A DNA stretch of 50,548 nt from Ferruginibacter sp. (GCA_019638635.1 JAHBTM010000012.1:1-50548), one strand, 5' to 3'. Numbered from the stretch's first letter, positions 1-8,176 are shown. Translations and numbers: made by a program. Notes: generated by a model not told the origin, from the letters alone.

Positions 1-699
1 GTTGTGCAAATCAATCCAGTTTTCATTTCTGTTCTCCTGCAGCATGCGGATCATGGAATCCATCAACTGCTGATCGGTTTCATCCATGATGCCTGCAACA
101 GAGGAACGTAAAATTTTATAACCCGTGATGCCGATTACTGCGGCAAAAATAATCGCGACCACTTTATCAATCCATGCATATCCGGTGATGTACAATAAAA
201 TCAACCCGATTAATATTCCCAACGTAGTGTAGGTGTCAGAACGCAGGTGTTTTCCACTGGCAATCAACGCCAGGGAATGATTCCTTTTACCGGTGTTCAA
301 ACAAATGGTGCCCGCAACCCAATTGATGAGTGCGGTGGCAGCTATGAGGATGAGTCCGTAATCTAATTGATGAATAGTAGACGGTGCATTCAGGTCCTTT
401 ACGGATTCATACATTATATACAAAGCGGCTGTCAGAATCAGGGTGCCCTCTACTGCAGCTGAAATAAATTCCACTTTACCATGGCCGTAAGGATGGTCTG
501 CATCTTTCGGGCGTGCAGACACCGTAAGGCTGTACACGCCCATGATACCGGCCACCACATTCACAATACTCTCCAGCGCATCTGTTAAGATGGCCACCGA
601 ATGGGTGATATACCAGGCTGCAAATTTGATAAGGAACAACACGACCGAAACAGCGGCTACAATTTTCTGAACTTTAAGGCTTTGTGCGGAAGTGTTCAA
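1..699 (-). CDS. Cation diffusion facilitator (CDF) family metal transporter, 3' end missing
   Basis: The reading frame is open from position 699 to the left edge, giving the first 233 residues of a protein of usually about 300. It has four to five hydrophobic helices typical of CDF exporters, which move Zn, Fe, Mn or Co out of the cytoplasm in exchange for protons. In the second helix region I read HSVAILTDALESIVNVVAG, and in the fifth KHLRSDTYTTLG with the HxxxD pair. At the second helix the usual DAxHxxxD reads DALESIVN, so the last acidic ligand is Asn. That variant is common in one CDF subgroup, so metal specificity cannot be read off. An in-frame stop lies just upstream and no ATG is available, so I take TTG at 699 as the start. 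The C-terminal cytoplasmic domain is only partly included. Confidence 0.88.
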   Translation of the reverse strand, partial: MNTSAQSLKVQKIVAAVSVVLFLIKFAAWYITHSVAILTDALESIVNVVAGIMGVYSLTVSARPKDADHPYGHGKVEFISAAVEGTLILTAALYIMYESVKDLNAPSTIHQLDYGLILIAATALINWVAGTICLNTGKRNHSLALIASGKHLRSDTYTTLGILIGLILLYITGYAWIDKVVAIIFAAVIGITGYKILRSSVAGIMDETDQQLMDSMIRMLQENRNENWIDLHN

Positions 700-712
700 A
701 GCAATATTTTTC

Positions 713-720
713 CAAAGTTA
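713..720 (-). promoter_or_regulatory. Predicted -7 element (TAACTTTG) for the CDF gene
   Basis: This matches the Bacteroidota -7 consensus TAnnTTTG on the minus strand, 13 bases before the TTG start at 699. I see no TTG at the -33 distance. It lies back to back with the plus-strand element at 734-741. Confidence 0.5.
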
Positions 721-733
721 CCCCCTTTCGCCT

Positions 734-741
734 TATTTTTG
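734..741 (+). promoter_or_regulatory. Predicted -7 element (TATTTTTG) for the acyl-CoA dehydrogenase gene
   Basis: An exact TAnnTTTG match ends 18 bases before the ATG at 760, so the leader would be only about 12-14 bases. No clear -33 TTG is seen. Confidence 0.5.
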
Positions 742-759
742 TGCCCTTAAAACCACTGT

Positions 760-1914
760 ATGCATTTACAATTAACTGAAGAACATTTGATGATTCAACA
801 AGCTGCCCGTGATTTTGCTCAAAACGAATGTTTGCCGGGTGTCATTGAAAGAGATGAAAATCAAACTTTTCCCCGCGAGCAAATTATAAAGCTTGCCGAA
901 CTTGGTTTTATGGGTATGATGGTTAAACCGGAATACGGCGGCAGCGGATTAGATACCATCAGCTATGTGCTGGCAATGGAAGAAATCAGTAAAGTAGATG
1001 CCAGTGTGAGTGTGAGTATGAGCGTAAACAACAGCCTGGTGTGTTACGGTTTACAGGAATATGGATCAGAAGCACAAAAACAGCAATACCTGACCCCGCT
1101 GGCACAGGGAAAAAAAAATAATGAATTGTATATCGGTGCGTTTTTACTCAGCGAACCCGAAGCAGGAAGCGATGCTACGTCTCAGCGCACCACCGCAGAA
1201 GATAAGGGTGATTACTATTTACTCAACGGAACCAAGAACTGGATTACCAATGGCAACAGTGCCAGTGTGTATCTCGTGATTGCTCAAACGGATCCTTCAA
1301 AAGGGAGTAAAGGAATCAACGCTTTCATTGTAGAAAAAAACTGGCCGGGTGTGGTAGTAGGTGCCAAAGAAAACAAATTGGGCATTCGCGGAAGCGACAC
1401 ACATACTATTTTGTTTAACGATGTAAAAGTGCCTAAAGAAAACCGAATCGGTGAAGATGGCTTCGGATTTAAATTTGCCATGAAAACCCTCGCCGGAGGC
1501 CGTATCGGAATTGCTTCCCAGGCCCTGGGTATTGCCAGTGGGGCGTATGAACTGGCCAAGGCCTATAGCAAACAACGTAAAGCTTTTGGCACTGAAATTA
1601 TGAACCATCAGATTATTCAGTTTAAACTCGCCGATATGGCTACAAAAATTGAAGCAGCCCGTTTACTTTGCCTGAAATCAGCCTGGGAAAAAGATCAGCA
1701 CCTTGATTATACCCTGAGCAGTTCAATGGCTAAAGTATTTGCAAGTGAAACGGCTATGTGGACAGCCACCGAGGCCGTACAAATTCACGGCGGATACGGG
1801 TTTGTAAAAGAGTATCATGTGGAACGCCTGATGCGCGATGCGAAAATTACGCAGATTTATGAAGGTACAAGTGAAGTGCAACGTATCGTTATCAGCAGAA
1901 GCATTCTGAAATAA
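760..1914 (+). CDS. Acyl-CoA dehydrogenase (short-chain type)
   Basis: A 384-residue FAD enzyme that oxidises acyl-CoA to 2-enoyl-CoA in fatty-acid or branched-chain amino-acid breakdown, passing electrons to ETF. The length is that of short/medium-chain members. Family signatures are clear: LLSEPEAGSDA near residue 130 (flavin and substrate binding), FAMKTLAGGRIGIASQALG near 240, and the C-terminal QIHGGYGF followed by IYEGTSEVQR. Glu368 in YEGT is the position of the catalytic base in butyryl-CoA dehydrogenases. The ATG at 760 follows a predicted promoter directly, and a strong terminator follows the stop, so it is probably monocistronic. I cannot assign the chain-length preference from sequence alone. 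Confidence 0.95.
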   Translation: MHLQLTEEHLMIQQAARDFAQNECLPGVIERDENQTFPREQIIKLAELGFMGMMVKPEYGGSGLDTISYVLAMEEISKVDASVSVSMSVNNSLVCYGLQEYGSEAQKQQYLTPLAQGKKNNELYIGAFLLSEPEAGSDATSQRTTAEDKGDYYLLNGTKNWITNGNSASVYLVIAQTDPSKGSKGINAFIVEKNWPGVVVGAKENKLGIRGSDTHTILFNDVKVPKENRIGEDGFGFKFAMKTLAGGRIGIASQALGIASGAYELAKAYSKQRKAFGTEIMNHQIIQFKLADMATKIEAARLLCLKSAWEKDQHLDYTLSSSMAKVFASETAMWTATEAVQIHGGYGFVKEYHVERLMRDAKITQIYEGTSEVQRIVISRSILK

Positions 1915-1930
1915 TCTTTGAAAATGACGA

Positions 1931-1970
1931 ACCTCTGTACCACTCTCATACCGGCACAGAGGTTTTTTTT
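1931..1970 (+). terminator. Rho-independent terminator of the acyl-CoA dehydrogenase gene
   Basis: An 8-base perfect stem, ACCTCTGT (1931-1938) with ACAGAGGT (1956-1963), is followed by a run of T to 1970. It starts 16 bases after the stop codon. Confidence 0.85.
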
Positions 1971-2078
1971 GTAGATCAGCCACCTGTTTGATTGAAAAAA
2001 GACCCATATCTCACTGCAACGCCTATACGAAATAACCAATAAGCATTGTATTGTGAATGAAACATCCATATAACCAAT

Positions 2079-2726
2079 ATGCCCTTTCAACCTGAAACAT
2101 ACCAGCGCATTCTGAAGGAAATTGGAACTGGAGTTACATTGATTGCTGTTTCCAAATTACAACCGGTGCAGGTTATCCGGAATGCTTATACCGCCGGACA
2201 AAAAGATTTTGGTGAGAACTATGTGCAGGAGTTGATTGAAAAAGCAGGGCAATTACCGGATGATATCCGTTGGCATTTTATTGGGCACCTGCAATCCAAT
2301 AAGATAAAGTATATCGCACCATTTGTGCATTTAATACATGGAGTAGACAGCCTGAAACTTTTAGCTGCCATCAATAAGGAAGCCGGTAAAATTCAACGTA
2401 CCCTTCATTGTTTGTTGCAGGTGCATGTGGCAAAAGAAGAAACCAAACACGGATTTGACCCACACTCACTGCAAGGGATACATGCCGCAGATTACCCGAA
2501 CCTTGAGCTATGCGGTATCATGGGCATGGCCACGTTCACAGACGACGAACAGGTGCTTCAAAACGAATTTCATTTGCTGAAACAAACATTTGATACACTC
2601 AAACAGAAATTCCCGGATTTTAAATACCTGAGCATGGGGATGTCGGGCGATTATCCACTGGCCATACAATGCGGTTCTAATATGGTACGGATCGGAAGCT
2701 TACTCTTTGGTGCCCGTCTGGCTTAA
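2079..2726 (+). CDS. YggS/PROSC family pyridoxal-phosphate homeostasis protein
   Basis: A 215-residue cytoplasmic, single-domain alanine-racemase-fold protein that binds PLP and buffers its level; no catalytic activity is established for the family. LIAVSKLQP places the PLP-binding lysine at residue 26. Other family motifs are FGENYVQEL, WHFIGHLQSNK and, near the C-terminus, MGMSGDYPLAIQ followed by VRIGSLLFGAR. The N-terminal helix before the lysine is slightly shorter than in E. coli YggS. The ATG at 2079 is the only good start. The 108 bases between the upstream terminator and this start hold no clear TAnnTTTG promoter, so its transcription start is unknown. Confidence 0.93.
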   Translation: MPFQPETYQRILKEIGTGVTLIAVSKLQPVQVIRNAYTAGQKDFGENYVQELIEKAGQLPDDIRWHFIGHLQSNKIKYIAPFVHLIHGVDSLKLLAAINKEAGKIQRTLHCLLQVHVAKEETKHGFDPHSLQGIHAADYPNLELCGIMGMATFTDDEQVLQNEFHLLKQTFDTLKQKFPDFKYLSMGMSGDYPLAIQCGSNMVRIGSLLFGARLA

Positions 2727-2820
2727 AAACTGTTAATATTTACCTACATTAGCAGTATACCCCTTTAATTCAGTTAAAAATTATATAGATTAAAATAACT
2801 TTACTGCATAATGTAATGCC

Positions 2821-3633
2821 ATGCGAACCACCTTTGAAACCGAAAAAAACAGAAAAGCTTTTATTTATACCGTAATCATCTGTGCGGTGCTGTTACTGTT
2901 GAGTATATTAATCAGTTGGAAAAGTGCCCCTCCACCTGAACCCAATCCATTAGACTTAATTGAAATTAATCTGGGGAATGATGCCGATGGCTGGGGCGAG
3001 GAACAGCCACTTGTAAAAGGCGAACGGGGACCTTCGCAGGACGTAGACCCGGGTCAGTCGAATGTGATTGCTGCCAGCCGCTCGGAAGACAGGGTAACGC
3101 CGGATGAACATGCCGCCGATGATGCAGCACCCGTTAATGTACCTTCCAAAAAACCGGTGAACAGCAAGGTGGAAAGTAATGTAACCAAAGAAACGGTTAC
3201 CACACCTAAGAAGGCGAAGGTTACATACCAGGGGCCTGGCAAAGGAACCGGGAACAATGAAACAGAAGATAATGGCTACCGATACCAGGGCGTTAATCAG
3301 GGAGGACAGGGAGATATGGGTAGCCCCGATGGCGATAAAGATTCTTACGGTAATACCCCGGGTGGCGCCAAAGGTGGTCCGCGGGTGCTTAGCGGTAACC
3401 GAAAAATTGTGAAATATTACTCTTTTACCGGAGAATTGGCCAAAGCTACTATCTATGCAAAGATCAGGGTATCACCTGCTGGAACGGGGAGGTTTATCAG
3501 CTTTGAAAAAGGTTCCACCAGTAGAAGCGAAGATTATGCACAGGCCATCAGAAACTACCTGACCAATATTCAGTTTGATAAAGCCGCATCCGAATCTGAT
3601 GTAATTGTACAATTTAATTTTAATATCAATTAG
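2821..3633 (+). CDS. Membrane-anchored TonB-like energy transducer or related envelope protein
   Basis: 270 residues. One transmembrane helix at about residues 14-32 follows a short basic N-terminus. A long polar, low-complexity periplasmic linker follows, rich in Pro/Lys at about 100-135 and Gly/Asp/Asn at about 145-190. The compact C-terminal 75 residues (from KIVKYYSFTGELAKATIYAK) resemble the TonB C-terminal beta-alpha-beta fold. That order suggests a protein linking the inner membrane proton-motive complex to outer-membrane receptors. The linker lacks the usual EP/KP repeats, and no exbB or exbD is visible nearby, though the gene sits directly before folC. It could instead be an envelope scaffold with a TonB-like tail. 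A weak promoter-like TAACTTTA lies at 2796-2803. Confidence 0.65.
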   Translation: MRTTFETEKNRKAFIYTVIICAVLLLLSILISWKSAPPPEPNPLDLIEINLGNDADGWGEEQPLVKGERGPSQDVDPGQSNVIAASRSEDRVTPDEHAADDAAPVNVPSKKPVNSKVESNVTKETVTTPKKAKVTYQGPGKGTGNNETEDNGYRYQGVNQGGQGDMGSPDGDKDSYGNTPGGAKGGPRVLSGNRKIVKYYSFTGELAKATIYAKIRVSPAGTGRFISFEKGSTSRSEDYAQAIRNYLTNIQFDKAASESDVIVQFNFNIN

Positions 3634-3678
3634 ATTGCATAAATTATTATAAATGAATAAGTAAGTAACACCAATAGC

Positions 3679-4989
3679 ATGACTTACGAAGAGGCTGTCC
3701 AGTTTTTATACACCCAACTTCCCATGTACAGCCGCGATGGTGCGGTGGCTTATAAAGCTGATTTGAATAACATCATTTCATTATGTGCGTCGCTCGGCAA
3801 TCCTCAGGAAAAGTTCAAAACTATCCACATTGCAGGCACGAATGGAAAGGGCAGCACCTCGCACATGCTTGCAGCCATACTTCAAACCTCGGGCCTGAAA
3901 ACCGGATTGTACACTTCCCCGCACCTATTCGACTTTTCTGAGCGCATACGCATCAATGGTGCTCCGGTTACCAGGGAATTTGTAATACAGTTTGTGGAGC
4001 GCATTCAACAGATTGCTGTAAAGATTCAACCTTCCTTTTTTGAGATTACGGTGGCAATGGCATTTGAGTATTTCGCTATGAACCGGGTGGATATTGCAGT
4101 AATTGAAACAGGCATGGGTGGCCGGTTAGACAGCACCAATATTATTCAACCGGTGATGTCGGTAATTACTTCTGTAGGGTTAGACCATCAGGATATATTG
4201 GGCGAAACCCTCGAAGAAATAGCCGAAGAAAAAGCCGGCATCATAAAATTTAAAACTCCCCTGGTACTGGGTGAGTTGAAACATGAAACCATGTCGATTT
4301 TTGCAACGACATGTAACCGCATGCAATCAGAAGTTTTACAGGCGGAACAATTTGCTACAATTGTTGGAGTGTATGTGCAAGGAGATCATCAGGTATGTGA
4401 TTACCGCATCAACGCAACCGGTACTCATTTTTCCCTGAAAACAGATTTAAAAGGATTGTACCAGGCCAAGAATGCTCGAACGGTGTATTGCTGTATTCGC
4501 ACTCTCCGTAAACTTGGATTGGCCATTGACGAGGAGGATATGAAAAACGGATTGGAAAATGTATCTCAACGCACCGGCATTCGGGGCCGATGGGAGATCC
4601 TCCGTCATGATCCATTGATTATTGCAGATGTGGCACACAACATCGATGGCATTCAGGAAGTAATGAAGCAATTGAAATTACAATATCCGGATAGAACTTG
4701 TCATATTATCTTAGGTTTTGTTCGTGACAAACAAATTCATCCGGTTCTAAATGAACTACCCACCCAGGCTAATTACTATTTTACACAGGCTCAAATTCCC
4801 AGAGCACTCCCGGCGGAAATGTTACAAGAGCAGGCATCCAAATATAACTTAAACGGTAACGCCTACCCGAATGTAAATGCGGCATTGGAAGCAGCCGTCC
4901 AGCAAGCCCATCCACGGGATGTGATTATGATAACCGGCAGCTTTTTTATTATCGCTGAATTGAATTTTCCGGAGTTTGCCCATCCATAA
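3679..4989 (+). CDS. folC: Bifunctional folylpolyglutamate synthase / dihydrofolate synthase
   Basis: A 436-residue Mur-ligase-fold enzyme that adds glutamate to dihydropteroate and to tetrahydrofolate using ATP. The N-terminal ATPase domain carries the P-loop GTNGKGS at residues 53-59, then GLYTSPHLFDFSERIRING, MGGRLDSTN, and LDHQDILGETLEEIAEEKAGI with the Mg-binding residues. The C-terminal Mur-ligase domain holds RGRWEIL and DVAHNIDGI. Length is normal. It starts 45 bases after the TonB-like gene on the same strand, so the two may be co-transcribed. Its last 41 bases overlap, tail to tail, with the NUDIX gene on the other strand. Confidence 0.95.
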   Translation: MTYEEAVQFLYTQLPMYSRDGAVAYKADLNNIISLCASLGNPQEKFKTIHIAGTNGKGSTSHMLAAILQTSGLKTGLYTSPHLFDFSERIRINGAPVTREFVIQFVERIQQIAVKIQPSFFEITVAMAFEYFAMNRVDIAVIETGMGGRLDSTNIIQPVMSVITSVGLDHQDILGETLEEIAEEKAGIIKFKTPLVLGELKHETMSIFATTCNRMQSEVLQAEQFATIVGVYVQGDHQVCDYRINATGTHFSLKTDLKGLYQAKNARTVYCCIRTLRKLGLAIDEEDMKNGLENVSQRTGIRGRWEILRHDPLIIADVAHNIDGIQEVMKQLKLQYPDRTCHIILGFVRDKQIHPVLNELPTQANYYFTQAQIPRALPAEMLQEQASKYNLNGNAYPNVNAALEAAVQQAHPRDVIMITGSFFIIAELNFPEFAHP

Positions 4990-5512
4990 AATGAAAGCCA
5001 TAGAATAAACAAAGTGCGTGTAAACTTTGCCTGAACCCACTTTGCATCAAAATGTTCCGTACTTCGGGAATAGACATGAAAACCAATTCAATTTCTTCAT
5101 TCGGGTCTAACTGCTGATCAGCCACCTGAACACCTTCTGTGGCCAGGTAAAAATGGCAAACGTTGGTTAACACGCCGGGGTTAGGACAGGAAACACCCAG
5201 AGGGTGAAAATGATTGAACCTATACCCTGTTTCTTCCAGCAATTCCCGGGAAGCCGCCTGATCGGGTGATTCTCCTGCATCTATAAACCCACCCGGCAAT
5301 TCCAGCATTACTTCTCCCACAGGGTGCCTGTATTGTTTTACCAGAATCACTTCATTTTTTGTAGTTAAACCCATCACTACAATGGATGGCGGTAACTCCA
5401 CCACAAAATAAGGGTCTACAATTTTTCCCGATGGCATCTGATAGCGGTCTTTCCGGGCGGTGAAATAAGGATGCCTGCTGATGTATTCTGATGATAATAC
5501 GGTTGCTTTCAT
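4949..5512 (-). CDS. NUDIX hydrolase, ADP-ribose pyrophosphatase-like
   Basis: 187 residues. The NUDIX box is complete: G75-x5-E81-x7-R89-E90-x2-E93-E94-x-G96 (GGFIDAGESPDQAASRE, then LLEETGY). These residues bind Mg and cleave nucleoside diphosphates linked to another group. The preceding beta-rich part with QYRHPVGEVMLELPGG is like that of ADP-sugar/ADP-ribose pyrophosphatases of the NudF/YffH group; the exact substrate is not determinable here. The C-terminal codons overlap folC on the opposite strand by 41 bases. The start at 5512 lies 18 bases after the hairpin at 5530-5554, which should end transcripts arriving from the FKBP gene. No TAnnTTTG promoter is visible. Confidence 0.9.
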   Translation of the reverse strand: MKATVLSSEYISRHPYFTARKDRYQMPSGKIVDPYFVVELPPSIVVMGLTTKNEVILVKQYRHPVGEVMLELPGGFIDAGESPDQAASRELLEETGYRFNHFHPLGVSCPNPGVLTNVCHFYLATEGVQVADQQLDPNEEIELVFMSIPEVRNILMQSGFRQSLHALCLFYGFHFMDGQTPENSIQR

Positions 5513-5529
5513 ATCTGATATTATTGCAC

Positions 5530-5554
5530 AAAAAACTTCCGGTACTGCCGGAAG
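5530..5554 (-). terminator. Rho-independent terminator after the FKBP gene
   Basis: On the minus strand a 7-base stem, CTTCCGG/CCGGAAG (5554-5548 and 5542-5536, loop of 5), is followed by six T. It begins 25 bases beyond the FKBP stop and separates that unit from the NUDIX gene. Confidence 0.82.
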
Positions 5555-5578
5555 CTTTTCGTAAATGAAATACGTTAT

Positions 5579-6268
5579 TTACTCAGCTTTGGGTTTTATT
5601 TCGTGCAGGGTAATGGTAAAGATTAACGTAGCACCGGGTGGTATGGAATTCCCTGCGCCTCGATCGCCATACGCCTGGTCCGACGGAATGTACACTTTCC
5701 ATGTAGCACCTACAGGCATCATTTGCAGGATTTGCGTCCACCCACTGATTACACCATTTACCGGAAACTCAGCAGGTTGACCACGTTGAATTGAACCGTC
5801 AAATTCCTTGCCATCAATAAATGTGCCCACATAATCTACTTTTACCACATCGGTAGCTGTTGGCTTTGGTCCGCTGGTGTTCCCTGCTTCAATTACTTCA
5901 TATTGCAAACCATTGGGCAAAACCACCACCCCTTTTTTCTTTTTATTTTCTTCCAGAAATTTATGTCCTTTTGCTTTTTCGGCTAACTTACGTGCAAGGG
6001 TTTGTCGCTGCATTTCAGTTTGTAAAACCTGAATAGCCTGCTCGGAAGTCATGGCTCCATCATGCCCTTTCAACACATCTTCAAAGGCACGTGTTAATAA
6101 GGAAAGATTGACTTCGTGTACGCCCTGATCTTTGATGCTTTGTGCCACATTCATCCCTAAAGCGTAACTGAAACTGTCTACTGAATTTTTCATTTCAACC
6201 TGTCCGACTTTCTGGGCTGATGCGTTCAAAGCCATGCAGGTACAAATGCTTAGAATAATTGTTTTCAT
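5579..6268 (-). CDS. Secreted FKBP-type peptidyl-prolyl cis-trans isomerase (FkpA/Mip-like)
   Basis: A 229-residue envelope foldase. A signal peptide covers residues 1-18 (cut after NASA). An alpha-helical FKBP N-terminal dimerisation domain with SYALGMNVAQSIKDQG follows to about residue 115, with a Lys-rich connecting helix (EENKKKKGV). The C-terminal FKBP domain contains VDYVGTFIDGKEFDGS, VISGWTQILQMMPVG, YIPSDQAYGDRGAG and SIPPGATLIFTI, all family positions for binding prolyl peptides. It assists folding of exported proteins. The nearest promoter-like site is TAACTTCG on the minus strand (6299-6292), one mismatch from consensus. It lies 38 bases downstream of the ABC gene and could also be read through from it. 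Confidence 0.93.
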   Translation of the reverse strand: MKTIILSICTCMALNASAQKVGQVEMKNSVDSFSYALGMNVAQSIKDQGVHEVNLSLLTRAFEDVLKGHDGAMTSEQAIQVLQTEMQRQTLARKLAEKAKGHKFLEENKKKKGVVVLPNGLQYEVIEAGNTSGPKPTATDVVKVDYVGTFIDGKEFDGSIQRGQPAEFPVNGVISGWTQILQMMPVGATWKVYIPSDQAYGDRGAGNSIPPGATLIFTITLHEIKPKAE

Positions 6269-6306
6269 ATTTGTATATTATTATAGCGATGCGAAGTTAG
6301 ACACCA

Positions 6307-7068
6307 TTATGCATCCCGTATGGTTGTGCCTGTTAAATGTATAAAAACATCTTCCAGATTTGCCGCTTTAACCTGTTTAGGTCTTTCAAAACCATCCTGA
6401 ATGAGTTCATCTATCATGGCATCGGGCGACGCCAGTTTAATGATATTTCCTTCATGCATAATGGCTATCCGGTCGCACAATTGTTCAGCCTCATCCATGT
6501 AATGTGTGGTGAGTATAACGGTGGCTCCTTTATTTCGAATACTTCTGATTAAATCCCATAGGTTTCTTCTGGCCTGAGGATCGAGCCCGGTAGTTGGTTC
6601 ATCCAGAAAAACTAGTCTTGGTTGATGTATCAGTGTGGTTGCAATCGAAAACCGCTGTTTTTGTCCACCACTGAGCGACTTATACATAGCCTTCGCCTTA
6701 TCTTCCAGATTAACCAGTTGAAGCAATTCTTTTGCGTTCACCTTGGTATTGTACAAACCTGCAAAAAGTTGTATCAGTTCAATGAGGTTCAGTCCTGGAT
6801 AATAGCCTGAGGTTTGCAACTGAACGCCAATCATTTTCTTTATAGAGGCAGGATTGGTATCCAGATTATAACCGCCGATCATTACATGCCCGCTTGTTTT
6901 GGTCCTCAGCGTTTCCAGAATCTCGAGCGTTGTAGATTTACCAGCTCCATTCGGACCCAGCAAACCAAATATTTCACCCGGATGCACCTCAAATGAAATC
7001 CCCTTCACCGCGTGGAGGTTGCCGTAATCTTTATGCAAATCTTTTACAACAATGATTGGTTCCTGCAT
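6307..7068 (-). CDS. ABC transporter ATP-binding protein (DrrA/CcmA-like exporter type)
   Basis: Nucleotide-binding subunit of an ABC exporter. Counting from ATG 7068 (253 residues), the Walker A LLGPNGAGKST is at residues 36-46, the Q-loop near 83-85, the signature LSGGQ at 132-136, Walker B LVFLDEP with D156/E157, and the switch His in LTTHYMDEAEQ near 190. Length and motifs match daunorubicin-resistance/ABC-2 type ATPases, which pair with a separate membrane subunit. None is encoded next to it: downstream is FKBP, upstream fbp. GTG (7074) and TTG (7071) codons also precede the ATG in frame; GTG abuts the fbp stop. I prefer the ATG. The 6-base distance to fbp implies co-transcription and probably translational coupling. 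Confidence 0.92.
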   Translation of the reverse strand: MQEPIIVVKDLHKDYGNLHAVKGISFEVHPGEIFGLLGPNGAGKSTTLEILETLRTKTSGHVMIGGYNLDTNPASIKKMIGVQLQTSGYYPGLNLIELIQLFAGLYNTKVNAKELLQLVNLEDKAKAMYKSLSGGQKQRFSIATTLIHQPRLVFLDEPTTGLDPQARRNLWDLIRSIRNKGATVILTTHYMDEAEQLCDRIAIMHEGNIIKLASPDAMIDELIQDGFERPKQVKAANLEDVFIHLTGTTIRDA

Positions 7069-7074
7069 CAACAC

Positions 7075-8085
7075 TTAAGATTTTAAAATGCTTTCGAGTT
7101 CATCCATCATGCCTTTACTGCCAATGAAAAATGGTGTACGCTGGTGAATGGCATTGGGTTGAATATCCAAAATACGCTGTTTGCCATCCGTTGCCACTCC
7201 TCCTGCTTTCTCAACAATAAAAGCAAAGGGATTGCATTCGTACATCAGGCGCAGTTTGCCATTGGGTTTATCGGTGGTTCCGGGATACATAAATATTCCG
7301 CCTTTCACCAGGTTTCGGTGTACATCTGATACCATACTTCCGATGTAGCGCTGCGTGTATGGGCCACCGTTGGTTTTGTTTTTGCGTTGGCATACATCGA
7401 TGTAATCCTGTACTCTTTTATCGTATTGGAAGAAATTACCGTGGTTGACGGAGTAGATTTTACCCAGGTCCGGACATTTCATATCCGGATTGCTCAGGGT
7501 GAACTCACCAATCGACGGATCAAGTGTAAAACCGTTTACACCTCGCTTGGTAGCGTAAACCAACATGGTAGAAGAACCATAAATCACGTAACCGGCTGCA
7601 ACCTGTTTGTTTCCGGGTTGCAGAAAATCTTCTTTAGTGGCAGGTTTCCCCACTTCACTCACCCTTCTGTAAATACTGAAGATGGTTCCAATGGAAACGT
7701 TTACATCAATATTGCTGCTACCGTCTAACGGGTCAAACAGGCAAACATATTTCGACTGATTACTGATTTCATCATCAAAGATGACCACATCTTCCAATTC
7801 CTCGCTGCCAATACCGGCGCAACTGATTCCATGCCTCAACACACCCATGAACTGATCATTGGCAAAGACATCCAGTTTTTTAACTTCTTCGCCCTGCACA
7901 TTGGTTGAGCCGTAATCTCCGAGTATGTCTACCAAGCCGGCTTTGTTCACCTCCACGTTTACGCGCTTGGCGGCCAATCCGATATCCCGTAACAAATTGG
8001 ACAGCTCACCGGTGGCTTTTGGAAAATTTCTTAATTGTTGAATGGTAAATTCATCCAGTGTCTGGATCTTTCTGTTAATCACCAT
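7075..8085 (-). CDS. fbp: Class I fructose-1,6-bisphosphatase
   Basis: 336 residues; hydrolyses fructose-1,6-bisphosphate to fructose-6-phosphate in gluconeogenesis. The metal and phosphate site FDPLDGSSNID lies at residues 117-126 (D118, D121 as ligands), preceded by the SEE stretch near residues 94-96. YIGSMVSDVHRNLVKGG and RLMYECNPFAFIVEKAGG are class I hallmarks for substrate and sugar binding. Length matches class I enzymes; it is not the class III FBPase often seen in Bacteroides. Transcription probably starts from the divergent promoter at 8126-8155, which overlaps that of the aspartokinase gene. The ABC ATPase follows after 6 bases. Confidence 0.96.
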   Translation of the reverse strand: MVINRKIQTLDEFTIQQLRNFPKATGELSNLLRDIGLAAKRVNVEVNKAGLVDILGDYGSTNVQGEEVKKLDVFANDQFMGVLRHGISCAGIGSEELEDVVIFDDEISNQSKYVCLFDPLDGSSNIDVNVSIGTIFSIYRRVSEVGKPATKEDFLQPGNKQVAAGYVIYGSSTMLVYATKRGVNGFTLDPSIGEFTLSNPDMKCPDLGKIYSVNHGNFFQYDKRVQDYIDVCQRKNKTNGGPYTQRYIGSMVSDVHRNLVKGGIFMYPGTTDKPNGKLRLMYECNPFAFIVEKAGGVATDGKQRILDIQPNAIHQRTPFFIGSKGMMDELESILKS

Positions 8086-8090
8086 AAAAA

Positions 8091-8122
8091 TTGCCCTGAT
8101 TTATGATTTACAATTAGTTTTG
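8091..8122 (+). promoter_or_regulatory. Predicted promoter of the aspartokinase gene
   Basis: TTG at 8091-8093 and TAGTTTTG at 8115-8122 are 21 bases apart, a good match to the Bacteroidota -33/-7 pair. The leader would be about 49 bases. It overlaps the fbp promoter on the other strand. Confidence 0.62.
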
Positions 8123-8125
8123 CCC

Positions 8126-8155
8126 CAAATGTACCAAGTTTCATGGTTCAATCAA
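8126..8155 (-). promoter_or_regulatory. Predicted promoter of fbp
   Basis: On the minus strand TTG (8155-8153) and TACATTTG (8133-8126) are separated by 19 bases. Its transcript would start inside the -7/-33 region of the plus-strand aspartokinase promoter. Confidence 0.62.
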
Positions 8156-8176
8156 CAGTTAAATCCAGGTTAGTAT

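Noticed and set aside
1284-1608. Minus-strand open frames inside the acyl-CoA dehydrogenase gene
   Set aside because: Shadow frames of a clear enzyme gene with no domain-like sequence; the same applies to similar frames elsewhere in the window.
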